From contig CAZSPL010000034.1 in NCBI GenBank assembly GCA_964608735.1, positions 1 through 23,820 on the forward strand: 23,820 bases of DNA, read 5' to 3'. Below the pieces are notes generated by a model. It saw only the letters and a program-made list of their open reading frames with translations, searched no databases and was not told where the DNA came from. Shown here piece by piece: positions 7,457 to 14,207 of the stretch. The DNA comes from CAZSPL01 sp964608735. Its GTDB lineage: Bacteria > JAJVIF01 > JAPKYR01 > CAZSPL01. Position 1 is the stretch's first letter. Each line of letters starts with the position of its first letter. Position numbers and translations under genes: made by a program.

Positions 7457-7837
7457 TTACATGTCCGCTTTCCACAACCCGTGCAGGTTGCAGTATTCAC
7501 GGGCGGTTATCTTCGCGGCATCGATGCAGAACTCCGCTTCCGGCGCGTCGCCCGGCTTGAGGAATTTCCTGTATGCCTTCCCGTCGGCGATGACCTCGAT
7601 CCATTCGATGTAATGCTCGGCCACCATGGGATGCGGGACGCTGCCTATCTTCACCTTGAATCCGTTCGCGGTCTTCTCGATGACCGGCACATGCTTCTCC
7701 TTGGCGGCGTCCACGGTGTTCGCCTCGTAGAGCTTCATAGGCTTTCCGCAGCATACGAGTTCGCCGACGCCGTCATGGAGCATCTCGACGATATTCCCGC
7801 ATATCTCGCACTTGTAAATCTGCAAAAGCTTTGTCAT
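7457..7837 (-). CDS. dfx: Desulfoferrodoxin (superoxide reductase)
   Basis: This 126-residue enzyme reduces superoxide to hydrogen peroxide without making O2. The N-terminal desulforedoxin domain has C10-x2-C13 and C29-C30 (Fe centre I). The catalytic centre II has H49 (EKHVPVIE), H69 and H75 (PHPMVAEHYIEW) and C116-x2-H119 (YCNLHGLW); K48 next to H49 is the conserved catalytic lysine. Length matches two-iron SORs. The ATG has an AGGAGGA site. The gene sits 36 nt after the selenocysteine peroxiredoxin, which would remove the peroxide it produces. Confidence 0.96.
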   Translation of the reverse strand: MTKLLQIYKCEICGNIVEMLHDGVGELVCCGKPMKLYEANTVDAAKEKHVPVIEKTANGFKVKIGSVPHPMVAEHYIEWIEVIADGKAYRKFLKPGDAPEAEFCIDAAKITAREYCNLHGLWKADM

Positions 7838-7873
7838 TGAATCCTCCTCCTGGTTATTCCATAAAAAAGTAAA

Positions 7874-8572
7874 TTACGGCTTCCATTGTTTCCAGACTTT
7901 GCCGACCAGTTCCGGGCCGGGCGTGAGGGTCGGCTTGCCGGGAGTCCATTCGGCGGGAGTGACCTCGCCGGTTTTCCTCACGTGCTGGAACGCCTTGACC
8001 TGCCTGATGGTCTCCTCGACATTGCGTCCCACGGTCGGCATCAGCACTTCCATTCCCTGGATGATGCCGTCGGGGTCGATGATGAATCTCCCGCGGATAT
8101 CGACGCCGGCGGCTTCATCGTAGATACCGTAAGCGCTACCCACTCGCCCTCCGCCGTCGGAGAGCATCGGGAACGGCACGCCTCCCTTCACCATCTTGCC
8201 CAGCTCTTCCTCCTGCCATATCTTGTGTACAAAACGGCTGTCCGTGCTTATCGAAAGTGCCTGCACCCCGAGTTCCTCCAGTACTTTCGCTTGTGCGGCG
8301 ACCGCCGACAACTCGGTCGGTCAGACGAAAGTGAAATCACCGGGATAGAAACATACAATCACCCATTTTCCCCGGTAATCGGACAGCCTCACATTCTTGA
8401 ATCCCCCTTCGTGATACGCGGTGAGCTCGAAATCGGGAGCTTCCTTGCCTACTTTTGCAAGCACTCTTTTTGCCTCCTGTGCATGTGGTTGCGACTGCGC
8501 TTCCGCCTCTTCCGACGCCGGTTCGATGATGCCGGTCGATTCGGCCACGCAGCCTCGTGGTTCGTCAGCCAT
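7874..8572 (-). CDS. Selenocysteine-containing peroxiredoxin (Prx1/AhpC type, TGA = Sec at residue 84)
   Basis: One 232-residue frame runs from ATG 8572 (GAGGAG upstream) to the stop at 7874, with an in-frame TGA at 8323-8321. The TGA falls exactly on the peroxidatic cysteine: YPGDFTFV-U84-PTEL, where homologs read FTFVCPTE. Sequence on both sides is canonical peroxiredoxin (APDFEL, ISTDSRFVHKIW, IRGRFIIDPDGII). A SECIS-like hairpin follows the TGA. It should reduce H2O2 and organic peroxides in the cytoplasm. The usual C-terminal resolving Cys (GEVCPA) is Thr205 (GEVTPAEW), so it is not an ordinary 2-Cys enzyme; C8 in the N-terminal ~37-residue extension or C74 could substitute. Sec-type peroxiredoxins are known in some anaerobes (PrxU). 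Automated callers would split this into two ORFs. Confidence 0.92.
8291..8323 (-). promoter_or_regulatory. Bacterial SECIS element directing Sec insertion
   Basis: Counting from the base after UGA, nucleotides 14-17 (CGGC) pair with 22-25 (GCCG) around a GGUC loop at +18 to +21. Below it, U13 is bulged, then G12-C26 and U11-A27 pair. E. coli fdhF has the same GGUC loop at +19 to +22 and a bulged U three pairs below. Placement inside the coding region immediately after UGA is the bacterial arrangement recognised by SelB. Confidence 0.8.
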
Positions 8573-8646
8573 TGCCGTCTCCTCGTTTCATTCGTATTTC
8601 ATCATCGCGCAGCACGAAATAAACAACTCGATGTAATCAACAAATA

Positions 8647-9219
8647 CTACCAGTTCTCTGCAAGCAACTCGTAATACGATTGCGGATGCGCGCAGGCGGG
8701 ACATTCCAGTGGCGCCTCGCTTCCTTCGTGAAGGTACCCGCAATTGATGCATCGCCATACTACAGGCTTGTCCTTCTTGAATACCGTGCCCTTCTCGATA
8801 TTCGACAGCAGCCCGAGATAGCGCTTCTCATGCTGCTTTTCCGCGATGGCGATGGCCTCGAACATATCCCCGATTTCAGCGAAGCCTTCTTCGCGGGCGG
8901 TCTTCGCGAATGACGGATACATATCGGTCCATTCCCAATTTTCGCCGCCGGCGGCTTCCTTGAGGTTTTCGGCGGTGGTGCCGATTACGCCCGCGGGGAA
9001 TGAAGCCTTCACTTCGACGCTCCCCCCTTCGAGCTTCTTGAAAAGCCTCGATGCGTGCTCCTTCTCCTGCGCGGCGGTCTCCTCGAAAACAAGCTGGATC
9101 TGGACATAGCCGTCTTTCTTCGCCTGGCTCGCGAAAAATGTGTAGCGGTTCCTCGCCTGCGATTCCCCGGCGAATGCCGTCAGCAGATTCTTCTCCGTCT
9201 TTGAGCCTTTGAGATTCAC
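8647..9219 (-). CDS. rbr: Rubrerythrin
   Basis: This is a 190-residue NADH-linked peroxide reductase of anaerobes. It has an N-terminal diiron four-helix domain with E19 (AGESQARNRY), E52-x2-H55, E93/E96 region, E121 and E127-x2-H130. The C-terminal rubredoxin-like domain has C157-x2-C160 and C173-x2-C176 (WRCINCGYLHEG, LECPACAHP). It uses a GTG start, preceded by AGGAGG at 5-6 nt; that ribosome site overlaps the stop of the permease gene, so the two are translationally close. Length is typical of classical rubrerythrin. It scavenges H2O2 alongside the Sec-peroxiredoxin. Confidence 0.95.
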   Translation of the reverse strand: MNLKGSKTEKNLLTAFAGESQARNRYTFFASQAKKDGYVQIQLVFEETAAQEKEHASRLFKKLEGGSVEVKASFPAGVIGTTAENLKEAAGGENWEWTDMYPSFAKTAREEGFAEIGDMFEAIAIAEKQHEKRYLGLLSNIEKGTVFKKDKPVVWRCINCGYLHEGSEAPLECPACAHPQSYYELLAENW

Positions 9220-9228
9220 TTGATCCTC

Positions 9229-10524
9229 CTATTTGCAACAACTGCAAGGTTTATCGGATTCCCCATCGGTCACGACTTTATACCCCAAATCTTCTATGCT
9301 TTTCTGCATCGCGCATTTGTCCAAATTAGAGCCCCCCACCATCGCAAGTCCCTTCTTCAGGTCGACTTCCACCGAGCCTACACCGGGCAGAGCCGCAAGG
9401 GCGCGGGTTACCGCACCGGCGCAATGGTTGCATGTCATACCCGCAACTTTTAGCTGAATGGTCTCGCTGATTTTTTCTCCAGTCATTTTTATCTCCACCT
9501 TTGGTGTTTTTTTGAATATAGCATAAACGAGCAGCGCGAGAAGGATAACCGCGCACGATGTCGATAGCCATCCCGGCAGCATGAACGGCATTCCCGGCTT
9601 CGCCGCCGCTCCCTGTAAATTGAATACCATATCGAGCAGGTACCCGGATACAAGCGCCATCCCCGCCACGGAGAACAGATAAATGACGGCATTGCGTTTC
9701 CCGAGAAGCTGCCATATTACCGCTATCGCGGCGGCGTTGGTCGCGGGACCGGTCATCAGGAACACCAGTGCCGCCCCGGGAGTCACCCCCGCTTTCAACA
9801 CCAGCGCAGCGGCGATGGGTACCGATGCCGTGGCGCAGACGTACATCGGGATGCCTATGGCCATCATTATCAGCATTTCCCATATACCGGGACCGATGAT
9901 GTTGGCGAAGAAATTCGCCGGGACTAACGCCGATATCAGCCCGGCTACCAGCAGCCCGATGAGGAGCGTTTTCCCGATGTCCGCGGGGAGTGTGATGAAA
10001 CCATATTCGAAAATGCGGCGAAGTTTCCCGCCTTTTTTCGGCCCCGCCGCGCAGCATGTCCCGCCGGAACATTCATCGACCCGCGCGCCGGCTTGCGGTA
10101 TGTCATCCTTTTCCCCCAGCAATTCGACAAGCAGTCCGCCGATTATTCCTTTAATGAATGCCGCGATGGGCCGGAAAATGGCGAATATCGGCCCGAGGAG
10201 GCTGAATGTCACGAGTATGCTGTCAATGCCGGTCTGCGGCGTCGACAGCAGGAACGACGCGGTCGCGCCTTTACTCGCGCCATTTTTCCTCAGCGATGCC
10301 GCCACCGGTAATACTCCGCAGGAACACAGCGGCAGCGGTACCCCGAACGCCGATGCCTTGAATATCGACATCAGCCCCCGCTTGCCCAGATGCCGCTCGA
10401 TAAAATCCGGCGATATGAAAACCGAGAGAACTCCCGCGAAGAAGAATCCGAATAGAAGATACGGCGCCATCTCGGTGAGGACGAGCCAGAATTCGCCCGC
10501 GATGCCGGTGATATGCTCAAGCAT
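9229..10524 (-). CDS. SO_0444/COG0701-type permease fused to a heavy-metal-binding (HMA) domain
   Basis: This is a 431-residue inner-membrane protein with two blocks of hydrophobic helices separated by a cysteine-bearing loop (C152, C157-C158). The conserved permease motif PLCSCGVLPVA (C67, C69) and the second-half ATASVPIAAAL place it in the COG0701/DUF318 family, members of which are linked to metal or metalloid efflux. Residues ~354-419 form an HMA domain with GMTCNHC (C365, C368), and the tail ends CSCCK. Start ATG 10524 follows GGGAGGG and overlaps the upstream gene's stop by 8 nt; a start at 10644 would run inside that gene. Likely a thiophilic metal exporter. It sits between the PerR-type regulator and rubrerythrin, suggesting metal-linked oxidative stress. 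Confidence 0.88.
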   Translation of the reverse strand: MLEHITGIAGEFWLVLTEMAPYLLFGFFFAGVLSVFISPDFIERHLGKRGLMSIFKASAFGVPLPLCSCGVLPVAASLRKNGASKGATASFLLSTPQTGIDSILVTFSLLGPIFAIFRPIAAFIKGIIGGLLVELLGEKDDIPQAGARVDECSGGTCCAAGPKKGGKLRRIFEYGFITLPADIGKTLLIGLLVAGLISALVPANFFANIIGPGIWEMLIMMAIGIPMYVCATASVPIAAALVLKAGVTPGAALVFLMTGPATNAAAIAVIWQLLGKRNAVIYLFSVAGMALVSGYLLDMVFNLQGAAAKPGMPFMLPGWLSTSCAVILLALLVYAIFKKTPKVEIKMTGEKISETIQLKVAGMTCNHCAGAVTRALAALPGVGSVEVDLKKGLAMVGGSNLDKCAMQKSIEDLGYKVVTDGESDKPCSCCK

Positions 10525-11344
10525 CGCATGCCCTCCCGTCACCGAGGCATTCCCTGGTGAACTTGTCGCTGTCGGTGTCGTCGCGGATGCCCAGCCGCGT
10601 GAGCGAAAAATCATATTTGACCGGGTCGTCCGGGGCAATCTCACGAAACGCGCTGGTTATTTCCCGAGCGGTGCGCATGTCCGCCTGTTTCCTTTCCGTC
10701 AGCCCGAGTACACTGCAGATTCTGAAGATATGCGTGTCGAGCGGGATGATAAGCATGGATGCCGGGACATTGTACCATCCGCCCGGGTCTACGTCATCAC
10801 TCCGAACCATCCACCTCAGATACAGGTTCAATCGCTTGCACGCGCTGCCCATCGCGGGGCAGGGGATAAGGAACCTCGACTCGCCGCCCGCGTTCAGTTC
10901 ATCGACGAACGACGACATCGCCGGGATGACATCATCGTCCCCTTCCGAAATCTTAGACGCGAAGCATCGATGAAGCGAGCCATGTTTTGCAACGATCGAT
11001 TTGATTCCCGTCAGGAGACGAGCGATATCATCGCCGGTCGTGAACCGGTGCTTGAATCCGCGGAATGTCCGTTCCAGCGATCTCAGGTCTGATTTCTCGA
11101 TGAATTCGCGCGGCGATGTATCCATTTTATCCAGGATGCGCTCAATACTGACCAGGATATGCGCGACGCGCCCGTATGATAATGATGAAGCTATTAAGCC
11201 GACAATTTCGCGATCTTCAGGTTTCTTGTAGTCATATAAAAATTCCAGGGGATCAGGATGAACGAACTCCCGCTTGTGGTATTCGGCGAAGAGGGAGTCT
11301 AAGTGCTTTCTATACTTCCGGGGTGAAACATGGTTCCCGGTAAT
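10517..11344 (-). CDS. TIGR02757/DUF2400 family protein, with non-standard or damaged start
   Basis: This family is conserved but of unknown function. The frame clearly includes FVHPDPLEFLYDY and EDREIVGLIASSLSYGRV upstream of the first in-frame ATG (11125), so that ATG is internal. The open frame extends back to a stop inside the end of the fur gene, but contains no ATG, GTG or TTG near the expected N-terminus. Either it starts at a rare ATT (11344, ~275 residues, normal length), or one base is missing: adding one C to the CCCC near 11321 joins the ATG at 11331 to the frame, giving MFHPRKYRKHLDS. The gene follows fur by a few nt and overlaps the permease by 8 nt. Confidence 0.72.
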   Translation of the reverse strand: MTGNHVSPRKYRKHLDSLFAEYHKREFVHPDPLEFLYDYKKPEDREIVGLIASSLSYGRVAHILVSIERILDKMDTSPREFIEKSDLRSLERTFRGFKHRFTTGDDIARLLTGIKSIVAKHGSLHRCFASKISEGDDDVIPAMSSFVDELNAGGESRFLIPCPAMGSACKRLNLYLRWMVRSDDVDPGGWYNVPASMLIIPLDTHIFRICSVLGLTERKQADMRTAREITSAFREIAPDDPVKYDFSLTRLGIRDDTDSDKFTRECLGDGRACDA

Positions 11345-11349
11345 TTTTT

Positions 11350-11790
11350 CTACTTCTGCTTTGATCTCCTGACCTTTCCATCGGGTTTACGCTGCTCCGG
11401 CTTCTGGCACGAAGGACAAATACCGATAAATTCGAGCTGATGCTCGATGATTTCATACTCACATTCGAGCCCGATTATTTCCTCGAGCGGTTTTTCGGCC
11501 GCGAATTCGATGTCCTCGACCTTGCCGCATTTGATGCACCTGACGTGGTAGTGGCATTCCAACCTGCATTCATAGCGGCGCATATTCCCGCCGAGTTCGA
11601 GCTTGTTTATCAAGCCCTGCTCGCAGAGGAAATCGAGATTGCGGTAGACCGTGCCGAGGCTTATGTGCGGCATCTTCGGCCGTACCAGCTCATAGATTTC
11701 ATCCGCGGTGAAATGTGTCTTCGATTTCGCGAGCGTTTCGAGGATTATCGCTCTCTGCCTTGTTATGCGGTATTTTTTATCGTCTTGCAT
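11350..11790 (-). CDS. perR: Fur-family regulator, PerR-like
   Basis: This 146-residue metal-dependent repressor has an N-terminal winged helix (ITRQRAIILETL, SLGTVYRNLDFL) and a C-terminal dimerisation domain. The structural Zn site is C85-x2-C88 and C125-x2-C128. H80 and H82 (CHYHVRC) fit the regulatory metal site. D93, five residues after C88 (CGKVED), aligns by eye with B. subtilis PerR Asp104, where Fur proteins have Glu; this favours peroxide sensing. It heads the antioxidant gene run on the same strand and has its own strong promoter overlapped by palindromes, implying autoregulation. The exact subfamily is inferred. Confidence 0.87.
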   Translation of the reverse strand: MQDDKKYRITRQRAIILETLAKSKTHFTADEIYELVRPKMPHISLGTVYRNLDFLCEQGLINKLELGGNMRRYECRLECHYHVRCIKCGKVEDIEFAAEKPLEEIIGLECEYEIIEHQLEFIGICPSCQKPEQRKPDGKVRRSKQK

Positions 11791-11804
11791 ATGCTTATTG
11801 CTAA

Positions 11805-11827
11805 TAGTAATCCTTACTAATATTAGT
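11805..11827. promoter_or_regulatory. Palindromic operator, candidate PerR box
   Basis: Two overlapping inverted repeats, TAGTAA-TCC-TTACTA (11805-11819) and the perfect palindrome ACTAATATTAGT (11816-11827), cover the -10 box and start region of the regulator gene. AT-rich composition and 15-bp size resemble PerR/Fur boxes. This fits autoregulation by the gene's own product. Confidence 0.65.
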
Positions 11828-11848
11828 GCGTGCGCCAGGTTTTGTCAA
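11820..11848 (-). promoter_or_regulatory. Sigma-70-type promoter of the PerR-like operon
   Basis: On the minus strand TTGACA (11848-11843), a 17-nt spacer, then TAATAT (11825-11820): near-consensus. Transcription starts ~22 nt before the ATG at 11790. An AAGGA is present but unusually far (~14 nt) from that ATG. Confidence 0.8.
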
Positions 11849-11914
11849 GTGATTGCCTTAATTCCGGGCCGTCAAGAACGCTCCCGGGATTTACCGGTTA
11901 TAGTAATTACAAGA

Positions 11915-12850
11915 CTACTCCTGAGAATAATCCGGCACCAGGATGAGGTAATCGCATTCCGGAATCCCACCGCCGAGCGGATGGGAAATCTCATCCGGCG
12001 AGATGGAGAGATCCTCGACAGGTATCGCAAGGATTGAGATGACCTTATCCCCGGGCATGCGCCGCACGATTTTCTCGAACATCCCGAGCTTGCCTTCGAT
12101 ATGAAACGATCCCACGATCTGATAAACAACCGAATCCCGGTATGAAGCTGAGGCTTCCGCTATCGATTCGGCCATGGTGTCATCCTTGAGCGACTGTGCC
12201 TGGAAATATTTGTACACAAGCTCATCGGTCATCTCCATGCCCATTCCATGCACGCCGGAACTGCGTATGGTTTCCGCATGCCGCGTCTGGTATTCGCCAC
12301 CCTCGACGGTGTATTCATCCGGCAGCCATCCCTTTTCTTCATCGGTGAATTCCATCAGCGCGGCATCGTAGCCGTTTATCGCTATCTGTATCGCCATGTA
12401 TGTGGGAATATTCGCGGCAACAACGGGGATGCCGTTACGCCTGCAATAATTTATCAACCGCCGGTAATCGCGCATATATGTCGAAGGCGGACGTGCATTG
12501 GCAAGAAGTTCATCCTCGTCGATTTCCTTTTGAATATAGCTGTCCACGACGGGCTGAACGTCGCGCTCGAACATCTCCATCGACAGCTCCACCCGGCCGT
12601 CCATGAGCCTGTCAAGACCCTGAAGGATTGCCAACTCGATCAGGTCGGTCGCGGGGTCGCCGTGATGTTCTCCGAAAGCGACGACATCCGACCCGGCGCA
12701 TCGCGTCAGCAGTTCTTCGAAATCGATTATCTCCCCGGTCGACATGTCGTAGACATGATGGGGGAGTACCGGAGAATGCAGCCCGTTCTCCGATGCATAT
12801 GCCGGCATCGCGAAGAGCAGGAACAGGATGAGGGCGTATTTAGTATTCAT
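11915..12850 (-). CDS. ChaN-like (DUF399) exported protein
   Basis: This encodes 311 residues with a cleavable signal peptide (hydrophobic LILFLLFAMPAYA, then SE), so periplasmic; no lipobox cysteine, unlike classical ChaN lipoproteins. Family hallmarks are VVAFGEHHGDPATD (GE.H.. motif), ELSMEMFERDVQPVVDSYI and VAANIP. ChaN of Campylobacter binds haem and is iron-regulated; a haem or iron role here is inference from the family. The start at 12850 has only an adjacent AGGA. The gene is divergent from the aldo/keto reductase across a ~55-nt gap, and sits upstream of the PerR-like regulator on the same strand but separated by that regulator's own promoter. Confidence 0.82.
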   Translation of the reverse strand: MNTKYALILFLLFAMPAYASENGLHSPVLPHHVYDMSTGEIIDFEELLTRCAGSDVVAFGEHHGDPATDLIELAILQGLDRLMDGRVELSMEMFERDVQPVVDSYIQKEIDEDELLANARPPSTYMRDYRRLINYCRRNGIPVVAANIPTYMAIQIAINGYDAALMEFTDEEKGWLPDEYTVEGGEYQTRHAETIRSSGVHGMGMEMTDELVYKYFQAQSLKDDTMAESIAEASASYRDSVVYQIVGSFHIEGKLGMFEKIVRRMPGDKVISILAIPVEDLSISPDEISHPLGGGIPECDYLILVPDYSQE

Positions 12851-12905
12851 TCCTGAAATTTATCACAAACACGATAAGAAGGCCATGCGCTATAATGAAA
12901 GGGCT

Positions 12906-14057
12906 ATGAACTTCACGCGGTATTCATTCGATGGCAAACCCCTTGCGAAACTCTCCGCCGGCACGATGCGCTACAAGAGCCGCCGGGACGCCGTCGATGT
13001 CATCCGTAAATGCGCCGGGCATGATGTCCTTTATCTCGACACGGCGCCGGGATATTGCTATCAGTCGGAGGAAGATAACTGCGAGACATGGGTCGGAACC
13101 GCGATCGAAGGGATCCGCGACAAGGTCATTCTCTCGGCGAAATGCTCCAACTGCTCCGGGAACACTATCGGCGAATATAATCCATCTCGCGGGATGAATA
13201 TCAACACGGCGGAGCAGTCGTATCGGCAGGTGAAGCAGTCCCTGCGGCGCTTGAATGTAGACAGGCTCGATTTCTACCAACTGTGGGGTGTGAACAACCG
13301 GGAGATGTTCGATGATGCATTCAAGCCCGGTGGATGGATGGAAGGGGTCCGGAGAGCTGTCGATGAAGGCAGGATCGTGCATCTCGGCGTCACCGGGCAT
13401 GCCGGTCCCGATGAAATGAAACGGTGGGTGGATACGGGCTGCGTCGAGATGATTACTGTTCACCTTCACCTGCTCGATACATCGCGTCTCGAGGGGATCA
13501 GGTATGCGCATGAGAACGGCGTCGCGATAGTGGCGATGAATCCTCTTGCGGGCGGGATTCTCACCGGCTCCAGCCCGGCGACCGTCGATGCCATGTCCGA
13601 CATGGATATCGAAAGCATGTCGGATCTGGCGCTGAGATTCGTAGCCGCATTCCCTGGTGTGACGGCGCTCTCGGGGATGGCATCGGTTGATGAGATCGAG
13701 CAGAATGTGAAATCAATCGGCAAACCGCTGTGGACGGAAAATCAGGCGCTCGAGATAAAGGAGCGTTTCGACAAGCTCACCGGCGGATTCGAGCATCTAT
13801 GCACGTTGTGTGGATATTGCCTTCCGTGTCCGCAGCGGATAAACATACCGCGGCTTCTTCATTTCCGCGCGGCGCATCACCTGATTGAACGCGAACGCGC
13901 CCAGCATCTTTATGACTACTACACTGAGCATTGGAACGACCCGACCGGCGTCGAGAACTGCACCGAATGCCGCGAGTGCGAATCCCGCTGCACGCAAGGC
14001 TTGCCCATTGTCGAATTGCTGAGAGAATTGAGGGAGGAGTTCGAGAGAAGGGATTAG
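12906..14057 (+). CDS. Aldo/keto reductase with C-terminal 4Fe-4S motifs
   Basis: These 383 residues comprise an aldo/keto reductase barrel (YLDTAPGYCYQSE in the active-site region, LNVDRLDFYQLWGVN, VDEGRIVHLGVTGH, NPLAGGIL) followed by cysteine-rich motifs LCTLCGYCLPCPQRINIP and ENCTECRECESRC. This layout matches Fe-S-containing predicted oxidoreductases (COG1453) common in anaerobes. The substrate is unknown. I chose ATG 12906 because it gives the family's normal N-terminus (MNFTRYSFDGKPLAKL); ATG 12885 is possible. A perfect TATAAT at 12891-12896 lies only 9 nt upstream, so the mRNA may be nearly leaderless, or the upstream ATG is real and the hexamer coincidental. Confidence 0.88.
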   Translation: MNFTRYSFDGKPLAKLSAGTMRYKSRRDAVDVIRKCAGHDVLYLDTAPGYCYQSEEDNCETWVGTAIEGIRDKVILSAKCSNCSGNTIGEYNPSRGMNINTAEQSYRQVKQSLRRLNVDRLDFYQLWGVNNREMFDDAFKPGGWMEGVRRAVDEGRIVHLGVTGHAGPDEMKRWVDTGCVEMITVHLHLLDTSRLEGIRYAHENGVAIVAMNPLAGGILTGSSPATVDAMSDMDIESMSDLALRFVAAFPGVTALSGMASVDEIEQNVKSIGKPLWTENQALEIKERFDKLTGGFEHLCTLCGYCLPCPQRINIPRLLHFRAAHHLIERERAQHLYDYYTEHWNDPTGVENCTECRECESRCTQGLPIVELLRELREEFERRD

Positions 14058-14207
14058 CATTTCTTATTCCCGGTGCCCCGGCCCGCAATTGGTGCCACGG
14101 GCACGCGAGTCCGCGAGCCTGACCGTGGTCTTCCAAATCGAACCGCCAATCTGATACAATTACTCCATTATTCCCGCGCATTCGACTTACAGGAAAGGCA
14201 CGCACGC

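Noticed and set aside
7874..8323. Reading the peroxiredoxin as a nonsense-mutated pseudogene or two genes
   Set aside because: The TGA is in frame, lies exactly at the catalytic Cys codon, is followed by an intact PTE and full domain, and has a matching SECIS hairpin.
7886..8674. Plus-strand frame of 262 codons across the peroxiredoxin
   Set aside because: Antisense shadow of the Sec-Prx; no ribosome site or recognisable domain.
9683..11092. Long plus-strand frame (469 codons) opposite the permease and DUF2400 genes
   Set aside because: Low-complexity Ser/Pro/Arg-rich translation, antisense to well-supported genes; a shadow of GC-rich codon usage.
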